Below are positions 22,795 through 36,415 of a stretch of DNA of 64,000 nt, one piece after another; the first letter of the stretch is position 1; the number at the start of each line of letters is the position of its first letter. This DNA comes from Deinococcus koreensis (GTDB lineage Bacteria > Deinococcota > Deinococci > Deinococcales > Deinococcaceae). The DNA is taken from positions 3,416,501-3,480,500 of the forward strand of contig NZ_PPPD01000001.1 of the NCBI RefSeq assembly GCF_002901445.1. Reading direction: 5' to 3'. The translations under genes were made by a program, and so were the position numbers. The notes beneath the pieces are model-generated. The model was not told the origin of the DNA. It saw nothing but the letters and a program-made list of their open reading frames with translations, and did not search any database.

Positions 22795-23175
22795 TCAGCG
22801 AGCGGCCCCCGGCGAGCGCTGTCCGATCCGCAGAAGGTTGCCATCGGGGTCGACCACAGCGAACTCCCGCATCCCCCAGGGCTTGTCCTCGAGAGCGTCC
22901 ATGCGGGGGATGCCCTGCTGGGGAAGGCGGGCCACCGCGAAGTCCTGATACACGCCGTCTACGTCCTCCACACGGAGGTAAAAGCCAGCCGACGATTCGC
23001 CGGGTCGCAGTTCCGGGTGGAAGAAGAAGTGGAATTCCACGCCGTCCCGCTGAACCACGGCGTACGTGTCGCCGCCCCGCAGCTCGCCACCGAACCCCAG
23101 TCGCTGGTAGAACGCCAGGGTCTGGGGGAGAGACCGGCTGGGCAGGGTGGGTATAGCAGTACCTTGCAGTCGCAT
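22795..23175 (-). CDS. Bleomycin-resistance-like VOC-fold protein
   Basis: 126 residues, glyoxalase/bleomycin-resistance (vicinal oxygen chelate) fold: 'AIPTLPSRSLPQTLAFYQRLGF', 'GVEFHFFFHPELRPGESSAGFYLRVEDVDGVYQDF' and the closing 'REFAVVDPDGNLLRIGQ'. This resembles BLMA/BLMT drug-binding proteins more than glyoxalase I, because the repeat metal ligands are not complete. ATG 23175 has GGAGA 7 nt upstream; an in-frame ATG 51 nt earlier is less likely. TACAAT about 18 nt upstream of the ATG may be its -10. Such proteins sequester bleomycin-type drugs, but a metabolic role cannot be excluded. Confidence 0.75.
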   Translation of the reverse strand: MRLQGTAIPTLPSRSLPQTLAFYQRLGFGGELRGGDTYAVVQRDGVEFHFFFHPELRPGESSAGFYLRVEDVDGVYQDFAVARLPQQGIPRMDALEDKPWGMREFAVVDPDGNLLRIGQRSPGAAR

Positions 23176-23275
23176 AGTTTGTCTCCTGGGCAAATTGTAG
23201 TCCACCATTATGTCGTTGGTGGACACCTATACGGGACTAAAGTGATGGCAAGACGTGGCGGAGTCGCCATCAACA

Positions 23276-23345
23276 GACCCCTCACCCCAACCCTCTCCCC
23301 AGGGGAGAGGGAGGGAGCCGCAACGCGGCGGAAGGGTGAGGGGTC
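23276..23345. repeat. Nested inverted repeat, 70 bp
   Basis: An outer perfect 12-bp stem, GACCCCTCACCC (23276-23287) with GGGTGAGGGGTC (23334-23345), encloses an inner perfect 10-bp palindrome, CCCTCTCCCC (23291-23300) with GGGGAGAGGG (23302-23311), separated by one base. It is non-coding and lies between divergent-looking transcription units. The CCCTCACCCCAACCCTCTCCC type of sequence recurs as an intergenic repeat in many bacteria, so a dispersed element is likely. Confidence 0.75.
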
Positions 23346-23479
23346 TCCGATGTCGCAGGATCACATTCACTTCGTACCACGGGTCAGGCGACTGCCCAGT
23401 GCCCGCGCTGAGCGGCGGCGGGGAAGCTGTGATCAGCCTGACGACTGGCCTCCGGTCGGCCCCCTTCGGACAACAGCAA

Positions 23480-23508
23480 CGCCCGGAGCACCATTGGGTG
23501 TCCGGGCG
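23480..23508 (-). terminator. Terminator of the sdh operon
   Basis: Stem CGCCCGGA (23480-23487) with TCCGGGCG (23501-23508), extended internally by CACC/GGTG, 31 bp after the sdhB stop on the minus strand. It is followed by the T-rich GTTGCTGTTG. Confidence 0.75.
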
Positions 23509-23538
23509 TCGCCACTGCTCTGAAGACGGTTCTGTGCC

Positions 23539-24318
<780 letters not shown>

Positions 24319-24366
24319 GGGAATCCTTTCTTCAGGGGGTGAACCCGGGCTCAGTCCTCGCGGGAC

Positions 24367-26118
<1,752 letters not shown>

Positions 26119-26129
26119 ATCAGAGTCCC

Positions 26130-26506
26130 TTAAATCGAGAACAGCCCGATGGTGCCGAAGGCGAACAGCAACGCCACCACGGAGTAGAAGACGCCCTTGA
26201 CCCAGGCCCGGCCCGGCCGCGACCGCACGTAGTCCTCGATGGAATAGCGTGCGCCGTTCGCGCCGTGCAGCAGCGCCAGCGACAGGATCAGCCAGTCGTA
26301 GAACTTCCAGGCCGGGTTGGCGAGCTTGCCCACCACGGCGTCGAAGGTCGCGTCGGCCTCGCTGACCTGAATAAAGGTCATGTAGATGTGGCCCAGCACC
26401 AGGAACACCAGGATCAGGCCGCTGATGCGCATGAAGACCCACCAGTTCAGCTCGGCGTTGGAATGGGCCTGCTGGCGGGCGTCGGTGAATGTGCGTGCCC
26501 GGATCA

Positions 26507-26507
<1 letters not shown>
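26130..26507 (-). CDS. sdhD: Succinate dehydrogenase membrane anchor subunit D
   Basis: 125 residues with three hydrophobic helices (about 28-45, 68-85, 102-123), the second containing 'SLALLHGANGARYSIEDYV' with the His-Asp/Arg-Tyr pattern near quinone and heme b. It anchors SdhAB to the membrane with SdhC. ATG 26507 shares its A with the TGA of sdhC (TGATG), so translation of C and D is coupled. Confidence 0.9.
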
Positions 26508-26863
<356 letters not shown>

Positions 26864-27113
26864 TCGTCAGACCTCCTCAAACTCAGTCCCCCTCGCTCCA
26901 CGGGTGTGGGCTCAGGGTTCTGCCGTGTGGGTGAACATTCACGCCACGTTCTCAAACGGCCTCAGAATATCACCCGACCACCGGACAACCGTCACTTTGA
27001 CTCCCACTGCGACTCCGAATGCGCCTGCCACTGGGCGCCCCGTCCAGGCCCTCCGGCCAGGCCCCGGCGCGGCCCGCCGGCTCCCCCTCACCCGGCCGCG
27101 CTACCCTGGGGTC

Positions 27114-27461
27114 ATGGCCCGCCAAGACCCACCCAAAAACGCTCAACAGGAAGCTGAATTTCTCCGCAAGATGGTGCTGGGCATTCTCGGCACGCTGGAA
27201 ACCAAGGGCCTGCTCAGTCAGGCCGAAGTCGATTCGATTATCCGCGCCGCCCGCCAGGGTGCCGTGACGCCGACCCCGCCAAAGCGGCCCGGCCCGGCCC
27301 TCCCCGGCACCCACTGGGTCACGGCCGAGGGCCAGCCCCTGGGCATGGACCGCACGACACCCATCGCCATCCCGAACGTCCAGCGCCAGGGTGAGCCGCC
27401 CAAGGCAGACCCGGAGACGACTGAAGGCAAGCTGCCGGTCATCGATATGACGATGGAGTGA
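27114..27461 (+). CDS. Small protein of unknown function
   Basis: 115 residues. TACCCT lies 6 nt before ATG 27114, so it is probably leaderless; the open frame upstream is not coding-like. The N-terminal half is an amphipathic helix ('AEFLRKMVLGILGTLETKGLLSQAEVDSIIRAAR') suggestive of a short-SHOCT-like or dimerisation helix. The C-terminal half is Pro-rich and disordered. No family recognised. It is divergent to sdhC. Confidence 0.65.
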   Translation: MARQDPPKNAQQEAEFLRKMVLGILGTLETKGLLSQAEVDSIIRAARQGAVTPTPPKRPGPALPGTHWVTAEGQPLGMDRTTPIAIPNVQRQGEPPKADPETTEGKLPVIDMTME

Positions 27462-27593
27462 GTCGGAGCACGGCGCGGTGCCCTTCCGAGCCGATCCTCG
27501 ACCGTCAGGACGGGCCCCGACGACAGCAGGGGAGAGACAGCCCTCTTCTCCCTCGGGTCTACCTGAGCCACTGGAGCCGGAAATCACTACGAA

Positions 27594-27621
27594 GGCGACC
27601 TGGAATGAGATCCAGGTCGCC
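27594..27621 (-). terminator. Terminator between the small unknown gene and the surface lipoprotein genes
   Basis: Perfect 11-bp stem, GGCGACCTGGA (27594-27604) with TCCAGGTCGCC (27611-27621), 6-nt loop. It lies between convergent genes and probably serves both strands; the minus strand continues with TTCGTAGTGATTT. Confidence 0.8.
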
Positions 27622-27642
27622 TGCCCTCTTCGTAAACCAGGG

Positions 27643-27912
27643 CTATTTCAACAGGCTGGCGTAAGTGGTGTTCGTCGTCGAGTCCGACCAGGTTCGCCAC
27701 ACTCCCCCCGACCACTGCAGGGCGCTGCGGGGCGACTGGGACTCGGCTTCCAGGGTTCGGGTCACGGCTCCGGCGACCGGATCGAAGGCCACCGCACCCG
27801 GCCCGTATCCGCCGGCGGACAGCCAGAGCAGACCGCTCTGATCGAAACCGAAGGTCTCCGGGGCGTCTCCGGCGTCGGCGGTGTAGAGAGCCGTGGTGCC
27901 ATCGCCCCTCAT
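27643..27912 (-). CDS. Short ORF resembling the C-terminal part of a beta-propeller-like surface protein
   Basis: 89 residues starting MRGDGTTALYTADAGDAPET, 2 bp after the stop of the lipoprotein gene upstream. 'FGFDQSGLLWLSAGGYGPGAVAFDPVAGAV' looks like one blade of a propeller repeat ('fd.sG.lW...g....va.dp'), followed by a Trp-rich tail. There is no signal peptide, so alone it makes little sense. It could be a coupled small protein, or the tail of a larger protein that lost its front. A terminator follows directly, so it is the last frame of the transcript. Confidence 0.5.
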   Translation of the reverse strand: MRGDGTTALYTADAGDAPETFGFDQSGLLWLSAGGYGPGAVAFDPVAGAVTRTLEAESQSPRSALQWSGGVWRTWSDSTTNTTYASLLK

Positions 27913-27914
27913 CT

Positions 27915-28883
27915 TCAGGGGCGCTCGACCACCAGCATCCCGTCTCCCCGCCCGGCGTCGCCTCCGTAGGGGTCGCTCAGTGAGAGCACGAAGGGGCGGG
28001 TGCCGTTCTGCGTGCCGGTGTACCGGAAGGTGAGCTGCCGCCGGAGCGCCTGCGCGCCGATTCCCAGCGACTGCAGCGCCCCGTTCGCCGGCCTGAGCCC
28101 CAGTTCGTACACGTCGCTCAAGGTGACCGAAGCGGGCTCGACCGTGAGGCCCTCAATGTCGGTGCTGATCGGGAACTCGCCGTTGTAGCCCCCGTTCTGG
28201 TAGAAGGTGGCAGAGACCGTGAAGGTGTCGTTGGTGGTGAACTTCAGGGTCGCCGGCGCCAACTCGACCGTGACGTAGGGAAGGTTGAGATCCGAGCGGA
28301 ACTCGGTCGTCACGCCGGGGGGCAGGGTCTTCATGGTGGCCGAGTTGGAGGCGACCGCGTATTCGACGGCGTTCCAGCCCGGCCGCAGCGTCACGGCGTA
28401 CACCACCTTCGCGGCGCTGCCACACTGCAGGGTGCCCTGGGTCGTGGCCGCGCGGTCGCTGTACACGCGCGCCACGACGCTGAACGGCTCAGTGCCGCCC
28501 GACGTGATGACCTCGCGGATGTACCCGATGGGATCACCCTGGGGGGTCATGACCTTGAGCTGATCGTAGAAATGGATCTTCGGCTGGTCGGACGCCTGAC
28601 CGCTGAAGGTGCAGCCGGGCACGGTGAGCATGTCGAACGCCGACTCCAGCCTGGGCGGGGTCGTTGCCGTGAGGCGGAAGGTGTCCGGGGCGCTGAGCGT
28701 GCCCACGTTGTCGGTATTGACCCCGTTTCCGCTGGCCAGGTAGACGTTCCCGTTGGGAAAGCTGACGCCGGTCGCCTTCCCCTGCAGGGTCAGGATCGTG
28801 GGATCCGGCAGGGAAATGTCGGCGCAGGCCCCGAGCACGAGGCTCAGGCCGACGAGGGCCGCAGATAGGGGAAGACGTCTCAT
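27915..28883 (-). CDS. Putative surface lipoprotein
   Basis: 322 residues from ATG 28883. TACAAT is 9 nt upstream, so the message is nearly leaderless. Signal peptide MRRLPLSAALVGLSLVLGAC with the lipobox LGAC (Cys about 20). The mature protein is entirely beta-type with long Thr/Ser-rich strands ('TATTPPRLESAFDMLTVPG', 'LKFTTNDTFTVSATFYQNGG') and two Cys (about 88, 157), suggesting a carbohydrate-binding or Ig-like extracellular module. No named family recognised; such lipoproteins are abundant in Deinococcus. Confidence 0.75.
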   Translation of the reverse strand: MRRLPLSAALVGLSLVLGACADISLPDPTILTLQGKATGVSFPNGNVYLASGNGVNTDNVGTLSAPDTFRLTATTPPRLESAFDMLTVPGCTFSGQASDQPKIHFYDQLKVMTPQGDPIGYIREVITSGGTEPFSVVARVYSDRAATTQGTLQCGSAAKVVYAVTLRPGWNAVEYAVASNSATMKTLPPGVTTEFRSDLNLPYVTVELAPATLKFTTNDTFTVSATFYQNGGYNGEFPISTDIEGLTVEPASVTLSDVYELGLRPANGALQSLGIGAQALRRQLTFRYTGTQNGTRPFVLSLSDPYGGDAGRGDGMLVVERP

Positions 28884-28898
28884 GCGCTGTCCATTGTA

Positions 28899-29065
28899 GG
28901 TGCGCCACTCCACGGAGTCCTGCGTCTGGCTGATGATTTCTTCAGACATGCGGGGATCGGATCGGCGCACCTGGGCCGCCGGCCGGTCTGCGAGCCGCGG
29001 CACGCCGGGCTGGCCCGTATAGCAGGGCCCGGATCCGCCCCGGCAGCGCGCGCTACACTCCGGGC
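28899..29065. other. Divergent promoter region between the lipoprotein and leu genes
   Basis: No gene seen. TACACT (29054-29059) is a -10 hexamer for rightward transcription into the leu leader. No good -35 lies 17 nt upstream (GGATCC is there). Confidence 0.5.
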
Positions 29066-29125
29066 ATGTTCGATGCTGCGTCGCCAGGAGGTGCCCACAC
29101 GGCGCTTCTTTGTCGGGGGCGTTGA
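29066..29125 (+). CDS. 19-residue leaderless ORF ahead of leuC (candidate leader peptide)
   Basis: ATG 29066 lies 6 nt after TACACT (29054-29059), exactly the spacing seen at the leaderless genes of this window, and the frame runs 19 codons to TGA 29123: MFDAASPGGAHTALLCRGR. It contains two consecutive Leu codons. A hairpin followed by T residues comes 23 nt later, and leuC starts 143 nt after the stop. This is the layout of a translated leader controlling a biosynthetic operon, but two Leu codons are few for classic attenuation. Real expression is inferred from position only. Confidence 0.5.
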   Translation: MFDAASPGGAHTALLCRGR

Positions 29126-29148
29126 GCGCGCACCGAGCGTTCAGAGTC

Positions 29149-29180
29149 CGCCCCCGTCGCCAGCAGTCCCGGCGGGGGCG
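29149..29180 (+). terminator. Possible attenuator hairpin in the leu leader
   Basis: Perfect 8-bp GC stem, CGCCCCCG (29149-29156) with CGGGGGCG (29173-29180), 16-nt loop, followed by TTGTT. It lies between the leader ORF and leuC, so it could stop transcription early. An alternative CGCC/GGCG pairing inside the loop would compete with it. Confidence 0.5.
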
Positions 29181-29267
29181 TTGTTCATCCGGGTCAGGAA
29201 GCGTGCCGGAAGCCAGGATGGCTGCGCTGCATAGGAATACCCGCGCAGGGAAGTGGAGGGAAGAACC

Positions 29268-30557
<1,290 letters not shown>

Positions 30558-30652
30558 GCCGGGGGGACACGCGTGGGACGCCACAGCCGGCCTCCTGGGG
30601 GCCGCGCTGGCCTGGGTAGGCCGTGGCGGGTCTGGGAGTAAGGTGAACCGTT

Positions 30653-31900
30653 ATGGGAGAAGCAAAACGACGTAAAGCGCTGGGCCTGATGCCCACCGTG
30701 CATGCCTTCGAGGCGCAGCTGGACGGAGCAGGACAGGTCAGCCTGATCCGTGGCCCGGAGGATGGCCGCCTGCAGGGCCTGATCGTGAAGGCCCTCGCCG
30801 ACACGCAGCTCTTCGGCGCGGCCTGGGAGAGCGAGTTCCGCTCGGCGCAGGTGCTGGCCGGGCAGGTGGGCCGGGTGCTGAGCACGCCCGAGGACGTGCA
30901 GGGCATTCCGGTGGCGCCCCTGCGTCGCATCACCGGCGAGCTGGTGCTCGGCCAGAGCGCTCCCGAGACCGACGACGTGCTCCTGACCGTGGAGGGCGGG
31001 AAGGTGCGGCTGCGTGAACAGCGGCACTCTTTCGACGGCCAGCGCTGGGAGTCCATGGGTGGCCCACGCGACCCGCAGCGGCTGATCAGCGCCCTGCAGG
31101 AGCATCCGGCGTTCCGGCTGGAGGGCGAGGTGATCGGGCAGGTGCAGGCTGAACACTGGCTGGAGGGCCGCATCGATCTGGAGCCCGAGCCCCCGGAGGA
31201 GCTGCTGGACACGACCGAGACCGTGGTGCGCGAGTGGCACGGCGAGACGCCGGACGAGTGGGCCGAGTTGCACCATGAACTGGGCGGCGAGGAGGGCGTT
31301 CCGCTGGCCCGCCGCACGGTCTTCGAGCTGCGCCGCCCGGCGCCCCTGCAGTCGCCGCTGAGCCGGGTCTTCGCCATCCGGCAGGACGTGGAGTTCTTCC
31401 CGATGCAGGAGGGCTCGGCCTATACCCTGGACGGCGAGACCTGGGTGGCCTACGACCCCGACGCCGAGCTGCCGGGCACCGGCGGCCTGCCCGCCGATTT
31501 GGCCCAGTTCTTCGACCTGGAGACCGTGCCCGTGACCGTCTACGCCGACGGCCGGATCGAGTGGGACGAGGGCGCCGTGCCCGAGGAGCAGGCGGGGCGC
31601 GTCCGGGCGGATCTTCGGGAGTCCACCGGGGCCGGCGACCCGGCCGCCTGGCAGACCTGGACCCAGACCATGCTGCGCGAGACCTTCGGCGACGAACTGA
31701 ACGTGCCGGAGGATCGACCCCTGCCGGTGCCGGTGGCCGTGCGGCTCGACATTTCCGCCGACGCCATCGACGACCCCGATCCCCTGGCGCAGACCTTCAT
31801 GGAGTCCGAGGTGAGCTTCGACGGCGAACAGTGGCGTGACCTGTTCGGCGAGGAGCTGCCCGAGGAACTGCAGGACTTTGCCCGGAACGACCTAAACTGA
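30653..31900 (+). CDS. 415-residue acidic protein of unknown function inside the leu cluster
   Basis: Starts MGEAKRRKALGLMPTVHAFE, a short basic N-terminal motif seen in small proteins of several phyla, followed by an acidic, Glu/Asp-rich soluble protein with no membrane segment or signal peptide. It contains repeated 'F...W...F' type segments such as 'HSFDGQRWESMGG' (about 125), 'YTLDGETWVAYDPDAE' (about 259) and 'VSFDGEQWRDLFGEELPEEL' (about 389), suggesting three copies of a DGExW module. Three similar modules are also hinted by 'FFDLETVPVTVYADGRIEWDEG'. No catalytic motif recognised. It lies between leuC and leuD, same strand, 51 bp before leuD. Confidence 0.75.
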   Translation: MGEAKRRKALGLMPTVHAFEAQLDGAGQVSLIRGPEDGRLQGLIVKALADTQLFGAAWESEFRSAQVLAGQVGRVLSTPEDVQGIPVAPLRRITGELVLGQSAPETDDVLLTVEGGKVRLREQRHSFDGQRWESMGGPRDPQRLISALQEHPAFRLEGEVIGQVQAEHWLEGRIDLEPEPPEELLDTTETVVREWHGETPDEWAELHHELGGEEGVPLARRTVFELRRPAPLQSPLSRVFAIRQDVEFFPMQEGSAYTLDGETWVAYDPDAELPGTGGLPADLAQFFDLETVPVTVYADGRIEWDEGAVPEEQAGRVRADLRESTGAGDPAAWQTWTQTMLRETFGDELNVPEDRPLPVPVAVRLDISADAIDDPDPLAQTFMESEVSFDGEQWRDLFGEELPEELQDFARNDLN

Positions 31901-31951
31901 GCCCAGCGAACTGCCGTGCCCACCTCCATCCCCAACCCCAAAGGAGTCCAG

Positions 31952-33566
<1,615 letters not shown>

Positions 33567-33582
33567 GGCGCAGGCGGAAGAG

Positions 33583-33620
33583 GGGAGGGGGGCAGAGCTG
33601 ACGCGGTCTGCCCCCTTCTC
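33583..33620 (+). terminator. Terminator of the leu operon
   Basis: GGGGGCAGA (33588-33596) pairs with TCTGCCCCC (33607-33615), with further pairing outward (GGAG with TTCT/CTCC, one wobble), 17 bp after the leuB stop. Confidence 0.8.
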
Positions 33621-33641
33621 CCTGTCTCCCGCACAGGCGCG

Positions 33642-33770
33642 TCAGGGCCCGCGCCCCTCCAGCTCCCGCACCCTTGCTTCGAGGTCTTGTATCCGGGTCT
33701 GACTGCCCCCCGACAGGCGGCGCACCCGCCAGCCCGCCAGCGCCATCAAGCCGGCGAGGGCCGGCGCCAT
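33642..33770 (-). CDS. Small membrane-anchored coiled-coil protein, 42 residues (tentative)
   Basis: MAPALAGLMALAGWRVRRL forms a short hydrophobic helix followed by basic residues, then 'TRIQDLEARVRELEGRG' is a heptad-like coiled coil ending at TGA. The hydrophobic-plus-coiled-coil layout and high third-position GC support a real gene. The start ATG 33770 has no good ribosome-binding site within 15 nt and no obvious -10, so the start could be an upstream alternative codon (frame open back to about 33813). Confidence 0.4.
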   Translation of the reverse strand: MAPALAGLMALAGWRVRRLSGGSQTRIQDLEARVRELEGRGP

Positions 33771-33905
33771 GGGGGAGAACTCGACCAGCTCCAGCGGCCC
33801 GGTGCCTGGCAGGGATCAGGTGGATCACGCAGGGATGGCCCGCGGGGGGCCAGACTGCTGCCGATCTCCTTGTCAGCCTTCCCCCACGCGGCGCATCCTG
33901 TCCCC

Positions 33906-34217
33906 ATGACCCAGGCTGCGATCACCTTCCCCGCTCCGCCGCGCATTCCCTACCCCGGCGGCTGCGTGCTGGAGCCCGGCCCCTACGCGCTGGACTACCT
34001 GCTCAAGTGGCCCGCCGACATCACCGTGAACGGGCAGCTCCACTCCGGTGAACCGGTCTATCCCTTCCTGCGCTCGCTCCTGGCCGATCCGGCCGCGCAC
34101 GGCGTGACCCAGGCCGACGCCGAGGCCGCCCGTGACCGCTTCCTGAACCTGGCGGGACAGGCCCTGCAGGCCGAGGGCGGCGATCCGGCGTGGCTCGCCC
34201 GGGAGTTCACGCGCTGA
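33906..34217 (+). CDS. Small conserved-looking protein of unknown function
   Basis: 103 residues from ATG 33906 ([19 protein letters not shown]). A poor -10 (CATCCT) sits 6 nt upstream. Contains '[30 protein letters not shown]' and a C-terminal helical part '[19 protein letters not shown]'. Soluble, no signal peptide. It lies 28 bp upstream of the MocR regulator on the same strand, so they may be co-transcribed. No family recognised. Confidence 0.65.
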   Translation: MTQAAITFPAPPRIPYPGGCVLEPGPYALDYLLKWPADITVNGQLHSGEPVYPFLRSLLADPAAHGVTQADAEAARDRFLNLAGQALQAEGGDPAWLAREFTR

Positions 34218-34245
34218 GCCGGGCCGCCCACCCGCAGGTTCGCCG

Positions 34246-35697
34246 ATGACCGGCCCGCCCCCCGGCGCGTGGGACGTGCTGAGCCTGCTGCCCGACCTGC
34301 CCGGCGAGGCGCTGCACGCCCGCGTGGCCCGCAGCCTGCGCAGCACGGTGCTGCGGGGGGTGCTGGCCGAGGGCAGCCGCCTGCCGGGACACCGCCGCCT
34401 GGCCGGTCAACTTGGCGTTTCCCGCAACACCCTGGTGGACGCGCTGGCCCAACTGGAGGCCGAAGGTTACGTGCAGGTGCGCGGGCGCAGCGGCACCGTG
34501 GTCAGCGTGCCCGGCGCGCCGGCGCCTGCCGGCACCGCCACGGGCCCCCTGCCCCTCAGCGCCTGGGCAGAGCGGGCGCTGGACGGCCGGGTGGCCGACG
34601 CCGCCGGGGAGTTCCGGGTCGATTTCCGGGTGGGGCAGCCGGTGGCCGAGCTGTATCCGGAAGCCGCCTGGACGCAGGCGCTGGCCCGCCGCGCCGGGCA
34701 GATCGGGCAGCAGCCCACGGCCCTGCTCGACCCGCTGGGGCCCCTGGAGACCCGCCGGGCGCTAGCCGCCTACCTGAACGCCGAGCGCAGCGCCCGGGTC
34801 ACGCCGGAGATGGTGATGCTGACCGCCGGCACGCAGTCGGCCCTGGACGCCCTGGCGCGGGTGTTCCTGGAGGCGGGCCGGGTAGCGGCCGTGGAAGACC
34901 CGACCTACGCCGGAGCCCGCGCCGCGCTGGCCGCCACCGGCGCGGCACTGAGCCCGGTGCGGGTGGACGACCAGGGACTCCAGCCGGGCGATCTTCCGGA
35001 CTCCGCGACCCTGGTCTACACCACGCCCGGCTGTCAGTACCCGACCACCGTGGCGCTGCCCGCCGCGAGGCGTCAGGCCCTGGTCGCCTGGGCCCAGCAG
35101 GTGAACGCGCTGATCCTGGAAGACGACTACGCCGCCGACCTGCACCACTCGGCCCGTCCGCCCGCCGTGCTGCAGGGGCTGGCCCCCGAGCGGGTGATCC
35201 TGCTGGGCACCTTCAGCAAGGTGCTGGCCCCGGTCACGCGCAGCGGCTTCCTGGTTGCCCCCCCCGAGGTGATCCGGGTGCTGGCCGGCACCCGCCCCCT
35301 GACCGACCGAGGCCCCGGCACCCTGGACGCCCTGGCGCTGGCCGACGTGCTGTCCTCCGGCGCCTACGCCCGGCACCTGCGGCGGGTTCGGCCACTGATC
35401 CGGCACCGGCAGGAGGTGCTGATCGCGGCGCTGGCCGGGCAGTCCCTGGGAGAGCAGTGGCCGTCCTGGCCGGCGCGGGTGGCAGCCTCGGGGCTCCACG
35501 TGTATCTGCCCCTCCCCCAGGGTCTCAGCGAGGCGGATCTGGAACACCGCGCCGCGCGCCAGGGGGTGGCCCTCACGCTGCTGGGGCCGTTCACCGGCGG
35601 AGACCACCCGCCCGCCGCCCTGCTCGGCTTCGCCCACCTCCCCCCCGAAGACCTGCGCGAAGGCGTGCGCCGCCTGGGCCGGGCCCTGCGGAACTAA
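34246..35697 (+). CDS. MocR-type regulator: GntR DNA-binding domain fused to an aminotransferase-like domain
   Basis: 483 residues. N-terminal winged HTH '[50 protein letters not shown]' (about 26-75), a Pro/Ala-rich linker, then a fold-type I PLP domain with '[19 protein letters not shown]' (about 190), [19 protein letters not shown] (about 258), [11 protein letters not shown] (about 288) and the PLP Lys in [11 protein letters not shown] (about 325). MocR proteins control vitamin B6, GABA, taurine or ectoine genes using PLP as a sensor. The target here is unknown; no B6 gene is nearby. A structured repeat begins at the base after the stop codon. Confidence 0.88.
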   Translation: MTGPPPGAWDVLSLLPDLPGEALHARVARSLRSTVLRGVLAEGSRLPGHRRLAGQLGVSRNTLVDALAQLEAEGYVQVRGRSGTVVSVPGAPAPAGTATGPLPLSAWAERALDGRVADAAGEFRVDFRVGQPVAELYPEAAWTQALARRAGQIGQQPTALLDPLGPLETRRALAAYLNAERSARVTPEMVMLTAGTQSALDALARVFLEAGRVAAVEDPTYAGARAALAATGAALSPVRVDDQGLQPGDLPDSATLVYTTPGCQYPTTVALPAARRQALVAWAQQVNALILEDDYAADLHHSARPPAVLQGLAPERVILLGTFSKVLAPVTRSGFLVAPPEVIRVLAGTRPLTDRGPGTLDALALADVLSSGAYARHLRRVRPLIRHRQEVLIAALAGQSLGEQWPSWPARVAASGLHVYLPLPQGLSEADLEHRAARQGVALTLLGPFTGGDHPPAALLGFAHLPPEDLREGVRRLGRALRN

Positions 35698-35838
35698 AGC
35701 ATTTGTCAAAACAGCTGTTCATTTTTGACCAAACGGAGTGAGTGAATGTGACGGAGTCATCGGGGCTTGCAGAGTTGCGAAGCAGAGGATGGAAGCATCG
35801 GACGCCCTTTGTCTGATGCTGTCATTCGGATAAATGCT
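35698..35838 (+). repeat. Dispersed structured repeat, copy B (141 bp)
   Basis: Same family as 11982-12101, in opposite orientation. Ends AGCATTTGTC (35698-35707) and GATAAATGCT (35829-35838), 9 of 10 complementary. The internal hairpin AGCATCGGAC / GTCTGATGCT keeps pairing through a G-T wobble where copy A has an A-T pair, which suggests that the RNA fold matters. As in copy A, the first base follows the stop codon of the gene upstream. About 21 extra bases lie in the middle (about 35757-35795). Confidence 0.85.
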
Positions 35839-35942
35839 CCAGGCGCGCTTCCCGGCGACCGGCACCTTCAGCCCACCCCGCAATGGAGGCCCCCCCACAG
35901 TCTTGAGGAGCGCGCCTGGCGTTTCACGCTACACTGCGCCTA

Positions 35943-36308
35943 ATGCGGCTCCTTGTCGTGGCCCTGGCCCTCGTGCTCACGCTGATGTACTTCACCTTCG
36001 GTCTGCGCTTCGGGTACGTGACCCTTACTCCCACCTATATGTTGAACGCCTCCGGTACCAACCGGTACACCTTCCAGATCTACGACGAGAAGCAGAAGGT
36101 CGGCGTGGAGGGCAGCTGTCAGGTGAGCCGTGGCCAGGCCGTGTTCCGGCTGACCGACTCCAAGGGGGCGCAGGTGGCCGGGCAGGTCTGCCCCAAGGGC
36201 GCCTGGGGCCTGAAGATGCTCGCCACCGGGGACGCCGGCCGGTACGTGCTGGAAATCGACCTGAAGAAGTTCACGGGCACCATCGATATCCGGGAGGCGC
36301 GGGAGTAG
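35943..36308 (+). CDS. Small membrane-anchored protein of unknown function
   Basis: 121 residues. N-terminal hydrophobic helix MRLLVVALALVLTLMYFTFG (signal anchor), then an extracytoplasmic beta domain: 'NRYTFQIYDEKQKVGVEGSC' and 'GRYVLEIDLKKFTGTIDI'. Two Cys (about 59 and 82) may pair. TACACT (35930-35935) lies 7 nt before the ATG, so it is probably leaderless. No family recognised. Confidence 0.7.
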   Translation: MRLLVVALALVLTLMYFTFGLRFGYVTLTPTYMLNASGTNRYTFQIYDEKQKVGVEGSCQVSRGQAVFRLTDSKGAQVAGQVCPKGAWGLKMLATGDAGRYVLEIDLKKFTGTIDIREARE

Positions 36309-36341
36309 CCAGCTCCCGGCCGCTGGCACGTCCATAGAGAA

Positions 36342-36382
36342 GAGAGCAGGGGAACCGTGACGATGACGGCTCCCCTGCTCTC
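36342..36382 (-). terminator. Terminator between the small membrane protein gene and rpsT
   Basis: Perfect 12-bp stem, GAGAGCAGGGGA (36342-36353) with TCCCCTGCTCTC (36371-36382), with inner pairing CCGT/ACGG. On the minus strand it follows rpsT by 34 bp and is trailed by TTCTCT. It can act on both strands. Confidence 0.85.
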
Positions 36383-36415
36383 GGTTGTTGCTCAGCCCGT
36401 GCTGGGCTCGGATGC

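Noticed and set aside
26864..27000. Strong promoter for sdhC
   Set aside because: Candidate hexamers near 26966 have poor spacing (13 nt) or poor match, so no promoter was listed.
29066..29267. T-box or other known riboswitch in the leu leader
   Set aside because: No GGTGGnACCGCG-type sequence and no specifier arrangement; only a small ORF and a simple hairpin are visible.
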